In this document: positions 10,663-21,740 of the stretch, one piece after another
How positions within the stretch are numbered: the stretch's first letter is position 1
How the letters are laid out: each line of letters opens with the position of its first letter
Origin: Asparagopsis taxiformis
Lineage: Eukaryota > Rhodophyta > Florideophyceae > Bonnemaisoniales > Bonnemaisoniaceae
Direction of reading: 5' to 3'
DNA length: 64,000 bases
NCBI GenBank assembly: GCA_030407315.1
Contig: JALQPE010002318.1
Coordinates: 23,619 to 87,618 of the forward strand
The notes under the pieces: model-generated
Database searches by the model: none
Told to the model about the DNA's origin: nothing
What the model saw: the letters and a program-made list of their open reading frames with translations, nothing else
Program-made: the position numbers and the translations under genes

Positions 10663-13600
10663 ATGGCCTCTGAGAAGAGAAATCCAGCGAGCACCTCTGG
10701 GCGTCCCCTTCATGGTGAGCGGCGCAATGGGCTATTGCACATCGACCCATTCAAGATCAAAAGATATGTCGAGATTCGAGAAATCGACTACAGGCACGTC
10801 GATGTTATTGCCGAGAGCATTCAGGTTTACGGCTACAATGACAACAACCCAATTACCGGTCGGATCATTGACGGTGATGTAGAGGTGCTGGATGGTGCGC
10901 ATCGTTCGAAAGCTGTAATCAAGCTCATAGAGAACGGTGAGCTTCCGCGTGATTTCACTGTTCCTATGATTGAAGAAGAAGTCGACATATCTCCGATTAC
11001 AAGTGCTGCTTTCCTTCTAGATAGTGTGAAAGCATCAAACGCGAACGATATGGCATCCAGGCAGAAGAGGATGACTTTCATTGAGTACCTGAATCTTACT
11101 TTGGATCTTAGAGATGGGTACTGGGAGCGAAACGCAGGTGAAAAACAAGGAAGCTCAAGCATGGTTACAATTCGCGACGTGAATATGCCATCCATTAGGC
11201 GATGGCTCGCCGTGGGATCTCAGCGCGAAGATTTGGCAGAAACTGTGCTGAGGCAGCCACAGTACGAGAGTTGCTTGTCAATTCTTCGTGTGCTTCGCCC
11301 CTACAGTCGCATAGAAGAACCCAATCCCAAAATGGTTCGCTGTCTGTGGCAGTTGTTCTGTATTGTATGGGGAAGGCCGGTGGAAGTTCAGAACAATTTT
11401 GCGATGAAGGAGTTTCCCACATCTCTCGAGAAAAGAGCATCAGTCGGCGAGCAGTTGTTTGGGATGTCTACAAGTGGTGAAATTGCTTCTCCATTGTGTC
11501 GCGAAGTCCTCACCTGTGAGTATTTTCGTTCTGGAAGAAGTGCACAGGGTAGAACATTAACAGAAGAAGACAAAGTATTTGGAAGGCTGATGTTTATGAT
11601 TTCATTTGTGCACATTGCCCTCACTAGACGCAGAAATGCACCCATTCGCCGGGGTAGGAAGCGTCGTAGAACTGGGAGGGATACAGAGACTTCTACATTC
11701 GCCCCTTTCCAGCGCACAAGAGCAAACGGAGAGTCTGTGGGTGTCGTTTTGGAAAGGGTCATGTCTGCCTGGGATACAACAGCGATGATTCTGGGCTTCG
11801 AAAGCGCCTACATGATGTGTCGCCCATACATGGTTTTCGACTCTGAGAAATTCCAATTCATCTGTCTTGCTAATCGTACTGACGGGTGGGCACATCCTGA
11901 CCACTACTCAGATCTTCTGCTTCCGTCCCCGGTAGTGAAACTCCGCGAGAATGCAGGTTATCCAGGCACTTTGGATATCTCTGTTGATGCAAGGTTGAGG
12001 TCTTTGACAGAAGCCGTACTAGTGTCTGTGTATGACTGTATGATAGGCATTGATGTATTCGGATCAAGTACGAACCAGATGGAAGGGCTGCGCACTAAAT
12101 TTTTCCATCAGCCTGACCGGTTCGGATTGAACGCCTTCATCGAAGCAAGAATAGAACAATCCATCGCATTGGATGGTCACGAAAGACTCAAGGTATGGAA
12201 GAACTGGAACCGTGAAATGCGTGTGAAGCCAGTTGATGTCTGCGACTTGAAAATTCTCTACGAGACTGAACAGCGCAACGCAGCATCCAGATCTCTTTCT
12301 CGAGAAAGAGATCGTCTTGAGTCGAATGAATCAATGCAGCACAGCACTCGCCGTTTAGGTACAGGTGGAAGGAAACCTACCAATGACTCTGGATCCCAGT
12401 ATACATCCAGCATGGATGGGAGGGCTTCGTCCGCAATGGACACGGTTATGCAAGATGTTGCGGAGGATACACCGTCAGCGGAGGCAGTGGGTGAGGAAGA
12501 GGGGGTACCGGATCATATTGTGCAATTGAAAAAGGTCATGAAGAGATTTTGCGTGGCTTACAACTGTACAGCCTCGAGGTTAGTGCACCAGGTTAACACT
12601 GATTCCATTGGCATGCTTTCAGGGAATACTATTGATGGACAAGCACAACTTGTGCTCACCGATCCACCCTTCAACACGCGGAGGGAGAAAGGCAAGACCA
12701 ATTCAGACTATGATGACATCAATAGCGCACAAATGTTTCGTACTGGAAAGGACATTTCTCGAATGCTGCGCCCTGGAGGACATGCCCTGATATTTTCCAG
12801 TATCAAACAGTTGGTTGGGTGGGGAGAAGCTCTTCAAAATGCAGAAAGCGGGGAACAATCCATGCGTACAGACGATGTTCCTCTCATTCTAAGCCGTCGT
12901 CCCTACGTATTCATCCAAAACCCAATGAACAAATCGTGTTCATTACACAACATTCACGAGTTTGTTGTGCACAGTTTCAAACGTGGGATGGGAGCTGCCG
13001 CGTTTGAAATGGTTGATTATTCTTTGCATAACCGTGACCTTTCACGACATCCAGGGTACGTGAACGCAATCGACAACTGCCCAAAGCTCGGACCTGGTGA
13101 GTCATTGAACTTCGAAGACAAAAGGCTACGTGCGGAGCAGAAGCCTCTGTCCATACTTCGAGAGCTTATTTCAAGGTTTTCAAAGCCAGGAGACATTGTG
13201 GTAGATCTATTCTCCGGAACGTATTCTACTGCAATAGCTTGCATGACAATGAGAGATGGTCTGTATCGCAAGTTTATTGGATGTGAAAAAGACGCCACAT
13301 GCCATGGATCAGCTCAGCCGTTGTTGCTGGATTGCTTTGTTAGGCAAGGTCGAGATGGAGTTTTTGGGGAGGCAACCAAAAATGACATATCGAGTATTCT
13401 CGCTAACAAAGAATGGAATTACTCGATAAGGAGCAATGTAGGAAGTGAAAGACTTCGACATCGAAGTGATGCGCCTGATGGATTCCCGTCGGTATCTTCA
13501 CTACCACTGCATATGTTGCGATTTGTCTCCTCTGTTGCGCGGGATCAAAGCATGCTCCGAAGACTTGCCGAAGTCCCAATGAATGAATGGGGCGTAGAAG

Positions 13601-14172
13601 ATTTAGGCAAGGTTTTCTCCGTTGACCCTGAGATGATGCTTGCAGTAGATGCCTCCTTTCACAACGTTATTGTTGCTGCATCGACAGTTCGAGAGGGAGG
13701 ATTGGGGGTTTTTGCCGCAGAAGATTTAGAGAGGGGCTCTGTTGTTGGATGGTATAATGGGACAATTTTATACGGGAAGATTGGGGAGAATGAACCGCAA
13801 CGCAGTCGCTTGTACGGACCGGACGGGTTCGGTTGTACTGGTGAAAGATTCCAAAACTTCAACATGGAGATGGAGACCAGTGTCATCGGAGAAGAAGCAC
13901 CGGTCGACAAGATATATCTTGTACCAGCGGAATACAATGTCTGCAGCTACCTCAACGACAGTAGGACCATTGACGGAATGGAGAGAGTTGCAAATGTGCA
14001 ACGCAGAAAAAATGCAGAGTTCCGAGTTCACAAAGACGTCAATCCTACTTGCGACTTCAAGTATGCAGTAGCAAAACCTGATCTCATCCTAGCGCAGGTT
14101 GTAGTAGATGTTCGAGCTGGGGAAGAGATATTCGTTGACTATGGATCGCGCTACTGGACTGCAGAGAAGTAG
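10663..14172 (+). CDS. ParB-like + beta-class DNA methyltransferase + SET fusion (1169 aa)
   Basis: Three domains in one uninterrupted frame. Residues about 20-150 resemble the ParB/Srx fold, with the signature DGAHRSKAV. The middle region contains an NLS-like RRGRKRRRTGR (about 325) and a block PYMVFDSE shared with the fusion protein at 60171. Motif IV TDPPFN has its DPPF at residues 667-670, and the SAM-binding motif VVDLFSGT lies near 848. This IV-before-I order is that of beta-class adenine-N6/cytosine-N4 methyltransferases such as CcrM. Residues about 1005-1165 form a SET domain (GLGVFAAEDL, CSYLNDSR, NAEF, GEEIFVDYG), typical of histone lysine methyltransferases. Predicted role: coupled DNA and histone methylation. 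Target base, site and activity are not determinable here. Confidence 0.88.
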   Translation: MASEKRNPASTSGRPLHGERRNGLLHIDPFKIKRYVEIREIDYRHVDVIAESIQVYGYNDNNPITGRIIDGDVEVLDGAHRSKAVIKLIENGELPRDFTVPMIEEEVDISPITSAAFLLDSVKASNANDMASRQKRMTFIEYLNLTLDLRDGYWERNAGEKQGSSSMVTIRDVNMPSIRRWLAVGSQREDLAETVLRQPQYESCLSILRVLRPYSRIEEPNPKMVRCLWQLFCIVWGRPVEVQNNFAMKEFPTSLEKRASVGEQLFGMSTSGEIASPLCREVLTCEYFRSGRSAQGRTLTEEDKVFGRLMFMISFVHIALTRRRNAPIRRGRKRRRTGRDTETSTFAPFQRTRANGESVGVVLERVMSAWDTTAMILGFESAYMMCRPYMVFDSEKFQFICLANRTDGWAHPDHYSDLLLPSPVVKLRENAGYPGTLDISVDARLRSLTEAVLVSVYDCMIGIDVFGSSTNQMEGLRTKFFHQPDRFGLNAFIEARIEQSIALDGHERLKVWKNWNREMRVKPVDVCDLKILYETEQRNAASRSLSRERDRLESNESMQHSTRRLGTGGRKPTNDSGSQYTSSMDGRASSAMDTVMQDVAEDTPSAEAVGEEEGVPDHIVQLKKVMKRFCVAYNCTASRLVHQVNTDSIGMLSGNTIDGQAQLVLTDPPFNTRREKGKTNSDYDDINSAQMFRTGKDISRMLRPGGHALIFSSIKQLVGWGEALQNAESGEQSMRTDDVPLILSRRPYVFIQNPMNKSCSLHNIHEFVVHSFKRGMGAAAFEMVDYSLHNRDLSRHPGYVNAIDNCPKLGPGESLNFEDKRLRAEQKPLSILRELISRFSKPGDIVVDLFSGTYSTAIACMTMRDGLYRKFIGCEKDATCHGSAQPLLLDCFVRQGRDGVFGEATKNDISSILANKEWNYSIRSNVGSERLRHRSDAPDGFPSVSSLPLHMLRFVSSVARDQSMLRRLAEVPMNEWGVEDLGKVFSVDPEMMLAVDASFHNVIVAASTVREGGLGVFAAEDLERGSVVGWYNGTILYGKIGENEPQRSRLYGPDGFGCTGERFQNFNMEMETSVIGEEAPVDKIYLVPAEYNVCSYLNDSRTIDGMERVANVQRRKNAEFRVHKDVNPTCDFKYAVAKPDLILAQVVVDVRAGEEIFVDYGSRYWTAEK

Positions 14173-14987
14173 GACAGTTTAGGCGTCCAATTACAGATAT
14201 CAAGAGTACCATCAGCAATAAAAAGTCTTGCATCTGAACTCGTACAACGTTGTAGTACTACAATCTACCTGAGCGATAATAACAGACTTTCATTTGCTGA
14301 GCGGTGCCAGTCAGCCCACGTCCAATGATAGTGCTGCACCTGGGCTTTGCCATGCCAAAATAATACCGGGTATTATTTTGGGTGTGGCCAGCCCAAGTGC
14401 AGCACTATCATTGGCTGTCATGAACGCAGCGGCAGCCAATGGAATTGCTGCACCTGGGCTTTGCCATGCCAAAATAATACCGGGTATTATTTTGGGTGTG
14501 GCCAGCCCAAGTGCAGCACTATCATTGGCTGTCATGAACGCAGCGGCAGCCAATGGAATTGCTGCACCTGGGCTTTGCCATGCCAAAATAATACCGGGTA
14601 TAATACCGGGTATTATTTTGGCATGGCAAAGCCCAGGTGCAGCAATTCCATTGGCTGCCAGGTTTGCATCTCAACTATAGTTAGTATACTAAGAAGAACA
14701 ATTCAAGACCTGGTTACTCGAGTGATGTGGAATTGTGGCAGTCTTGCAAAACTGTGCCATGCATGTAGGAAAGGAAAAGAGATCAGTCTGTACGATGTAG
14801 GGTGTAGAAGCTATGCGGGGTGAGAGGTAGAGGAACTCTAATAGTGCAGTAGACTGACCGTGCTAATATTTTCAAAGTCATGAATAGGAGTAGATTTAGT
14901 TGTGGTAAAGGAAGTATACTACCGAAGCTAGCTTAGGATTGGCAGATGCTGCCTGTAGAGGGAGAGGCAAAGCAGTATTCTTGCAGA
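14173..14987. promoter_or_regulatory. Convergent spacer with tandem palindromic modules
   Basis: Between convergent 3' ends. From about 14322 to 14665 there are tandem units of about 114 bp. Each has GCACCTGGGCTTTGCC, then AATAATACCGGGTATTATT, then CAGCCCAAGTGCAGC and CATTGGC. The last unit has the core doubled (ACCGGGTATAATACCGGGT) and ends in the reverse complement of the unit start, so the block is one large inverted repeat. The remaining 14666-14987 shows no gene. Confidence 0.7.
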
Positions 14988-17861
14988 TTATCGCGCACTA
15001 GGTGCATCCCAGTAGTTGACTGTTTCGATAGCATCCGCCAATTCTTCTTCGTCACTTAAAAGGTAGAGATGAGAACGAACCGGAAGACCATATGTTAGGC
15101 GATTTTCCGCTGAACTACTGAATCCTTTGCCTCCATGGTAGAAGTCACCACGACCGATGAACAGAGAATACGGTGGCACGTAGATGTCCATAACAGGCGT
15201 CTTGTACTTCTCAGCGTCTGCACGCGTCAAACAGACGTGGCTGAAATACGCTCCACGAAGCCAGAACCCATCAGCCGCGCTTGCCATCAGAAAGTACGAT
15301 CTTCCAGGTGGGAAATCGGAATCATTGATGACCACCGGTAGGTCTGTGTGCAAGTCTTGATCTGGAGCACCATCAGAGGTCAGCAAAAGACGTAAACCGG
15401 TTTTAGGAAAGGCCACAGGCTCATGGATTCCTAGGCCCAAGTACATTAGCTCGGCACAGATTGCTTTGCCGACCTCGAGAATCATCTTGTTCTTGAATTG
15501 ATGTTCATCCATCTGCTCGAGATCGTCGCAAATCTTCTTCCTTGATATAGAGAACCTTCCCAAACGAGAGGCCTGTTGCTCTGCCGTTACCTCACCCTTG
15601 TTTCGAATCTGATGCCAGGGATCATTGGAACTGTCTTCAGGAGAAGAATGAACAGGTTTGAACTTCTGGGCGTAGAACGTGAACAGTTCATGTGCTGCGT
15701 TGCCCACAGTCGAAGAACGGAAGATACCACTGAGTACATGGGCACCCAAGAGATTGAGAGTTGACCTAGCTGTTGCAAAGAACTTCTCTGCACAGCAAGC
15801 TGGACCACTGCACGCTATACAATTCATATCGGCAGCAGCTGCACTCAAAATCTCCTGTCGGATTGTTTCGTACAGCTTGCTGTCGATATAGTACTTGACC
15901 CTAGAGTCTGACGGTATGGTGTTCGGGAGAATATCCATAATCCGTTCATCGACTACCCTGTCGGGGAGGGGATTTTTTTGCTCATCGCTGAACAATGGAA
16001 TCTCCTCGGTTGAACGTTTCACCGTACGGTTAACTTCCAGTCTTCTGCGCTTCGGAAGGGGCTCTTCGGACTCTTCTTCTACCTCCGACTCTGCCTGACT
16101 GTCGCCGCCAACCCGTAGACTCTCCGTTCTCTGCCGTTTCGACCTGCGAAGTGTCTCGACTGGCTCATTCACCGCAAGCGGTGGTGCATTGAGAGGGAGA
16201 CGGAGGAGAACAGATCCCAATTGCTTCTCAGAACCTGCCACAGTGGCATCAGGGGTTCCTTGAGCCTGCTCAACTGCAGGAACGGAAGCGGCAGGAGGAG
16301 GGGTAGCAGGAGGGGTGGAAGGGGCGGGAACGGAAGTGGCAGGAGGAGGAGGGGTAGTAGGAGCAGGAGTAGAAGGGGTAGAAGGGGTAGAAGGGTTAGA
16401 AGGAGTAGAAGGGGTAGAATGAGCACGAGGAGCAGGAGGGGTAGAAGGAGGAGGAGGGGTAGGACCAGAACGGGTAGAAGGGGTAGAAGGCTCATCTGAT
16501 TGGGGCGTAGATGGCTTCGGCGCATCTTCAGATGGCTGTTCATTGTGAACAATGACCCTTTGGTCTTCTTCCATGTCCACAACGCCCGTGGAAAAGCGAA
16601 GCTGCTCATACATTTCGTCGGAGACGAGAGCATGCTTCGTACCGCTGTTGTCGTCGGTATTGAAGTGCAGGAGGGTCTCAGCGATACTGTTCGCAATGAC
16701 AGTCTCCTTTCCTGACCCAGTGTTCTTGAGCTCGGAATAGAAATGTTCGAGCGGAGGCTCCATCATTTTGTGAGCAGCAACCGGCTCGGACATCTTGAAC
16801 ACTTCAATCAAAACACGAACGAAAGGATTACCAAATCCTCTTGTCGTCCTGCTCAACTGACGCAGATCTCGCATGCGTGTCCAGAGAGCTGTTATGAGCA
16901 AGATGAACCTTTGCTGATACTCCGAGCCGCGACGGAAGTCTGCCATGAAAACGAGATCCATGTTGCAGCCATACATGTCTACGGACTGCTTGAAGACATC
17001 GTCGTTGATGTCACGGCCTTCTTTAACGGCCCTTTCCTGTTCCGCAGCGAGAATTTCCTTGGTGAACATGCTCGGTACGGAACTCCAGAACTCAAGCGCT
17101 TTGTTGTTCACAGTCCGGAAGCCTTTCGCAGCAGTCACGTGCTTGTTGATGGCTTGGTAGCCCAGTTTCGATATCGACAACTGGCTGTCCATGATGACCT
17201 GAATGCACTTCCGATTCGGTTCACCTAGCATGTCCTTGGTCGTGAGCAGTTGGACCACAGAACACACTCGGTCTGCCAAAGAAACAAGGGCAACATCATG
17301 CGTGAGTGTGTTTGCTTGAATGGACAGCCCGAGTACTTCAAAAGGTGTGAAGTACTCATCGGAAACTTCTTCTGTCCCTGGGCGCCTGATCAAAGCCACA
17401 TCGATGTTCCTGAATGAAGCAGCATACGGATGTTGCCCTTCCGGGTCTTCACGAATGCACTTCTGGAGAGCCGCAACGCGATGGCCACCATCGATGTAAA
17501 AGGTTTGAAGGGTGGGGGTTGTGCTGCCTTCACTGGGAAGGAGCATTTTGCAGGCAAGGATTCGGGAGATTGAGGAGGTGAATCCTTCCCTCAGGAACTT
17601 CTCCTTCAGCTCAAGCACTCTCCCTTCCCTAATATGACGAGAGAATAGGGGGGGTCTGTGCAAATCCAAGGGAGACAGCCTGTGGTCAGCTTTGGGACAG
17701 TCTGACAACTGAACCTCGGCGGTGACAGAGTTATCGTGACCAGGGCTGCGAGAAGGGGCGCGAGAGCGCGAAGGGGCGCGAGAGCGAGCGGAGGCCCGAC
17801 CGCGAGTCGAAGCGCGAGCAGGGGCGGGGGCAGAGGGTTTGGAGCGAGTGCGAGGAGCCAT
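14988..17861 (-). CDS. ParB-like + 2OG-Fe(II) dioxygenase-like protein (957 aa)
   Basis: ATG at 17861. A basic Ser/Arg/Pro-rich N-terminus (about 50 residues) precedes a ParB/Srx-like domain with DGGHR at residues 124-128. A Ser/Thr/Pro-repeat linker spans about residues 455-560. The C-terminal domain has HTD at residues 838-840, a distal His at about 909 in RGDFYHGG, and Arg about 20 residues later (LPVRSHLYL). This is the HxD...H...R iron and 2-oxoglutarate layout of the double-stranded beta-helix oxygenases. TET/JBP-type and AlkB-type enzymes share this fold, and TET/JBP genes are known passengers of fungal and algal KDZ transposons. I cannot assign a subfamily or substrate. It is homologous to the interrupted gene at 18894-38183 and to the pseudogene at 23584. 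Confidence 0.8.
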   Translation of the reverse strand: MAPRTRSKPSAPAPARASTRGRASARSRAPSRSRAPSRSPGHDNSVTAEVQLSDCPKADHRLSPLDLHRPPLFSRHIREGRVLELKEKFLREGFTSSISRILACKMLLPSEGSTTPTLQTFYIDGGHRVAALQKCIREDPEGQHPYAASFRNIDVALIRRPGTEEVSDEYFTPFEVLGLSIQANTLTHDVALVSLADRVCSVVQLLTTKDMLGEPNRKCIQVIMDSQLSISKLGYQAINKHVTAAKGFRTVNNKALEFWSSVPSMFTKEILAAEQERAVKEGRDINDDVFKQSVDMYGCNMDLVFMADFRRGSEYQQRFILLITALWTRMRDLRQLSRTTRGFGNPFVRVLIEVFKMSEPVAAHKMMEPPLEHFYSELKNTGSGKETVIANSIAETLLHFNTDDNSGTKHALVSDEMYEQLRFSTGVVDMEEDQRVIVHNEQPSEDAPKPSTPQSDEPSTPSTRSGPTPPPPSTPPAPRAHSTPSTPSNPSTPSTPSTPAPTTPPPPATSVPAPSTPPATPPPAASVPAVEQAQGTPDATVAGSEKQLGSVLLRLPLNAPPLAVNEPVETLRRSKRQRTESLRVGGDSQAESEVEEESEEPLPKRRRLEVNRTVKRSTEEIPLFSDEQKNPLPDRVVDERIMDILPNTIPSDSRVKYYIDSKLYETIRQEILSAAAADMNCIACSGPACCAEKFFATARSTLNLLGAHVLSGIFRSSTVGNAAHELFTFYAQKFKPVHSSPEDSSNDPWHQIRNKGEVTAEQQASRLGRFSISRKKICDDLEQMDEHQFKNKMILEVGKAICAELMYLGLGIHEPVAFPKTGLRLLLTSDGAPDQDLHTDLPVVINDSDFPPGRSYFLMASAADGFWLRGAYFSHVCLTRADAEKYKTPVMDIYVPPYSLFIGRGDFYHGGKGFSSSAENRLTYGLPVRSHLYLLSDEEELADAIETVNYWDAPSAR
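16270..16500. repeat. Low-complexity coding repeat (Ser/Thr/Pro linker)
   Basis: Degenerate tandem short repeats of GGGGTAGAAGG type on the plus strand, encoding STP/PPPP repeats on the minus strand. They form a flexible linker between the ParB-like and oxygenase halves of the 957-aa protein. Confidence 0.75.
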
Positions 17862-18893
17862 TGAAGGATGAGGGAAAGCAGGAATGGAGAGAAGCTTGAT
17901 TGAGTGTACGACCCCGATAACGACGATACAGAGACGATTAAGATAGATTTATTTCGCTACTGCAGTCTGATGAAGGATCAAACGTGAACAATCCGTTTCA
18001 ACTCTGATTTCAATTTTTTGTTTATTTCTAGACCACTTGACTCAGATCAAGAGTAATACTCGAAATTCAGTTAATTTCTGCGGCCAAATACAATCGCTAT
18101 ACGACGAGTTCATACTCAAAGTGGCTAAACAGGTACGAGTTGGTCATGGTGATTACCCCAAAACCACTCAAGTAATAACTACATAATGCTGAAGTCACAT
18201 ACTTCCCAGCATTTTGCACCAACTCGTGGAGCTGATGCGTACATACCAAATGCATCTGTATTCAACATGAACCACGAATAAGTGGGCTTCGGCCAATGAG
18301 TGCACTGCACCTGGCTTGAGAAACTAGGAATAATACCCGGTATTATTTTGGCCTCCCAAAAGCCAGGTGCACCAACGCCATTGGCCGAGGTTGTCCAGAC
18401 TACCACCGGCCAATGGGGTTGGTGCACTTGGTCTATACCGACCCAAAATAATACCGGGTATTATTTTGGCCTCCCAAACGCCAGGTGCACCAACGCCATT
18501 GGCTGAGGTTATCCGGAGTACCCCCAGGCAATGGGGTTGGTGCACTTGGTCTACACCCACCCAACTTTATACCCGGCCAGACTCCTGTTCTCAGGAACTG
18601 AAAATTTTACCGGGGATAGAGAACGATGTAATATAATACCAGGTTTTACTATCTGCTATCGTTTCTTGCATCTACTGAAGAGGTTTAGAACTTGCAGCTC
18701 CTGTAGGTAGAGCTTTCTGTGGAGAATAGCTTTCTGCATGTGGTGTTTGTTACATTTGTGAAGTTGATCTGACTATATAAAGAATCCATGCAGTATCTCT
18801 ATCTCTTTTATCATGTTCTATTGGAATTGTGTTTATTACTCTACGGATTCATACCCAACTAAGGCTTCAACACGGCTGGACAGATGCCCTTCA
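17862..18893. promoter_or_regulatory. Tail-to-head spacer with two palindromic modules
   Basis: Lies upstream of the 957-aa gene start and downstream of the 3' end of the second dioxygenase gene. The module at about 18293-18390 is the clearest in the window: GGCCAATG, CACCTGG, AATAATACCCGGTATTATT, CCAGGTGCA, CCATTGGCC. A second copy spans about 18410-18550 with the core at about 18443-18465. The rest (17862-18180, 18660-18890) shows no gene and presumably contains the 957-aa gene promoter. Confidence 0.65.
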
Positions 18894-21086
18894 TCACTTC
18901 AATTTCGAATTGCCCTCCCAATGTCCAACGACATATTCTCCTTCTTCACTTTGATGCTGCTCAGTTTTGAGGAATATGTGAGATCGGATCGGGAACTTGT
19001 ATTGAAGACCCTTATTGCTCTCAAATCCTTCCTCGTGGTGATAAACATCCCCTCGGCAGACAAGAACAGAATATGGTGGTACTTCACACCTCTTCATTGG
19101 AACTCTGTATAACTCTCTGTTGGGATGGGATAAACAGACATGACTGTAGGGTGCAAGCACGAGGCCGAATCCATCTGCGCCGCTTGACATCATGAAGTAG
19201 GATGGCGGAGAAGGGGGACTGTTAACTTCATCGATTCCCACTTCATAGTCTGTATGTCCAGCACGAGGTTTAGTCCGCTCCCCAGTCAGCACTAAAGTAG
19301 TTCCAGTGCTGGGGAAGGCCATCGGGTCCTTCCCACTAGTCCTCAATTCCAAACCTTCCGCACAAATACCTAGACCGAGCTCAACAATCATCTTCTTCCG
19401 ATAGAGATTATTATTGTTATCCTCGAGGTCATCACATAAGCTCTTCCGCTTTGTTATAAAGATTCCTCTGCCCTTCTCACCTTCTTCATCAGAGTTTTTC
19501 CCATCCATCATAGCCATGCACCACGGTGTCCAGTCCGGATCTCTGCGGGTGTCACCGGATTCAGAGTTCTTCTTGGCATCCTCGAGACGTTCCTCAAACA
19601 ACGCAGAAAAATGAAGGAGCAGTTCGTGGATCGCATCTGCAGTAGTAGAAGACTTGAATATTCCGTCCAGAATTGTAAACCCAACCAAGTCTATTTCATT
19701 TCGTTTCTCTCGGAAATAAGCCCTCGAGAGAAACTCAGCGGAAACATTTTGTGCCGAATAGGCACTCGCTGCTGCTTCAGCGACCTCGGCTCGAAGCGTA
19801 TCGACCAGTTTCCCATTCACATAGTATTTCATTCGACTGTCGGGATGAATGATAACAGGCAGTTTCGCTTCTATACCTTCCTCCACATCTTTGTCAGGGA
19901 CATCATTTTGTTGCCTGTCCGAATACTGACCTCCTTGAACCGCGTGGACTGCAGCGTCTTTGCCGGATTGCAAATTTGCGTCTTCACGCATCTTTTGCTT
20001 CTTCTTCTGCCGCGGCCTGCTGGTATCCTCTCCCACCAGGTCAATAACCTCTTGAGGGGTGACATCCACCAATTTCCGTTTGGATCGTAGAATCATTGGC
20101 GGCGTCTCCGTATTCCTCGGCTTTGCCTTTAAGGGCACGAAACCACTGCTGTGCTTGGCTGTCATCAACTTCCTAGGCGTAGAACTGGTAACAGGTGTTT
20201 CCGTGTCCTCCAGCTCAGGTAAAACAGGTAGGCCGACATCCGCTGTAGATAACATAGCGTCTCCAGTGCCATCACCCTGATTTCGTACACCTTTCATCGG
20301 GTCCTCCGTTGTCCTTCCAGAAGAATGTTCGGGACATTTTTCTTCGCGGACATCTTTCGTTCCAGACCCATCGCTCTTCCTAGATTCAGGACCTCCTTCA
20401 CCATCTCGACCAGTTCTTGGATGACCAACTGACATATTCGCCGGCGACTTTCCACCCTGCTCTGGTCTGAGCGTGGCACTTCCGGCTGCCACTGGGCTAG
20501 GTGAGTGTTGCAGGTCATTTTCATCACCGTGGTCATTTCTTCCTCGATTTGCACCAGTTGGTTCAAGCTCTTGAGTTCCTACGTTCTTCTGCAACACATC
20601 CCCAACTTCACAATCTCCAGGTTTCGAAGAATTGTTCTCGGTAGGCGCAGTAGGCACTGCGCGGTCCGTTGTAACCTGCTTTGCGCTTTCGGAATCTGCC
20701 GCTTTCCCTGTCGCCTCTTCACCAACCTGTGTTGCAGCACCGACCTCAGCGTTAACACGATCCGATATTTCCAGACTGCCCTGTGTCTGCTGTTGGGTAA
20801 GTACATTTGGACTCTGTACCACGTCCGAGCGATCAATGGCAGCATTTGAAGTATCACCATACGATGCGGATTGTTGTCGTGGTTGAGGTGCAGTATTCCC
20901 TTCCAAGGATTTTCGCCTAGTCCGCCTTTCCTGCACACCTATTTCAGGCGCGACGGAATGGTCGAGAGAGTCATCCGATAGAATTGGGCCGTTGAAAACC
21001 ACATAACGGATTTCTTTCATCATAGACCGCGTCAATGCTGCACGTATACCTCTCCCAGTTGGTGCGTCGGAAGGATAGAAATCTTT
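18894..21086 (-). pseudogene. Second ParB-like/dioxygenase gene, 3' part (interrupted by inner CACTA)
   Basis: An open frame of 730 codons with no ATG at its left-hand boundary: it opens directly at the inner CACTA terminus (21087). It encodes a long polar linker and the C-terminal oxygenase domain with HTD (GHTDYEVG), distal His in RGDVYHHEE and Arg in FPIRSHIFL, so the metal-binding set is complete. The frame joins exactly to 36849-38183 when the inner element and one TT are removed (445 + 730 codons = 1175 aa). The domain order matches the 957-aa gene. As it stands the gene is split across 15.8 kb, and the lack of other lesions suggests a recent insertion. Confidence 0.85.
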
Positions 21087-21104
21087 CACTACGGTGTTGA
21101 AAAG

Positions 21105-21740
21105 GGGGCCTCAGACAGTACTGCGAGACAGTGATTTTTACTGTCTGAGACAGTAAAAATCACTATGCGGCAAATGAAAATTAATGCCACACTTGGAGAC
21201 AGTGATTTGCACTGTCTGGCAGACAGTACGGAACACTGTCTGCAGACAGTAAAAAACACTGTCTCACCGTACTGTCTGAGGCAGTGAATGGAGACAGTAA
21301 AAATTAATGATTTATTCAATAGTTGGATATGATGTAATTTACTGTACTGGGCAGTGTTGGCGGATAGTGTTTTGTATTGGCCAAGGCAACATGACCGGAT
21401 AGTGAAATACGCTGCCTGGGACAATAGATGGAACCAACACGGTGCACTGTCCTGGGCAGTACCTGGAGACAGTGATTTTCACTGTCCTGGGCAGTACCTG
21501 TAGACAGTATTTCGTGCTGCCCTGGGCAGCACCTGTAGACAGTACTTTGTGCTGCCCTGGGCAGCACCTGTAGACAGTACTTTGTGCTGCCCTGGGCAGC
21601 ACCTGGAGATAGTACTTTGTGCTGTCCTGGGCAGCACCTGGAGACAGTATTTCGTGCTGCCCTGGGCAGCACCTGGAGACAGTATTTCGTGCTGCCCTGG
21701 GCAGCACCTGGAGACAGTAAAAGTAGTGTCCTGATATAGT
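21105..21740. repeat. Left subterminal repeats of inner CACTA
   Basis: Repeated AGACAGTAAAAATCACT, ACACTGTCTGC and related half-sites. From about 21460 to 21720 there is a tandem array of about 35-50-bp units with CTGCCCTGGGCAGCACCT, a palindrome, followed by GGAGACAGTA. These are the probable transposase-binding sites. Confidence 0.8.

Noticed and set aside
14294..14680. Plus- and minus-strand ORFs rich in IIPGIIL repeats
   Set aside because: They are translations of the palindromic spacer module, read on both strands; no independent coding evidence.
16169..16696. 175-aa leucine-rich ORF
   Set aside because: Frame-shifted reading of the Ser/Thr/Pro repeat region in the 957-aa gene.
10663..17861. 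Bacterial or phage origin (ParB, DPPY methyltransferase, SSB present)
   Set aside because: SET domains, CACTA termini, MULE, DIRS and LPMO-like genes, and absence of operons with ribosome-binding sites point to a eukaryotic genome.
18894..21089. 731-aa gene starting at 21089
   Set aside because: The apparent start is a GTG formed by the CACTA end. The real gene begins at 38183 and is interrupted.
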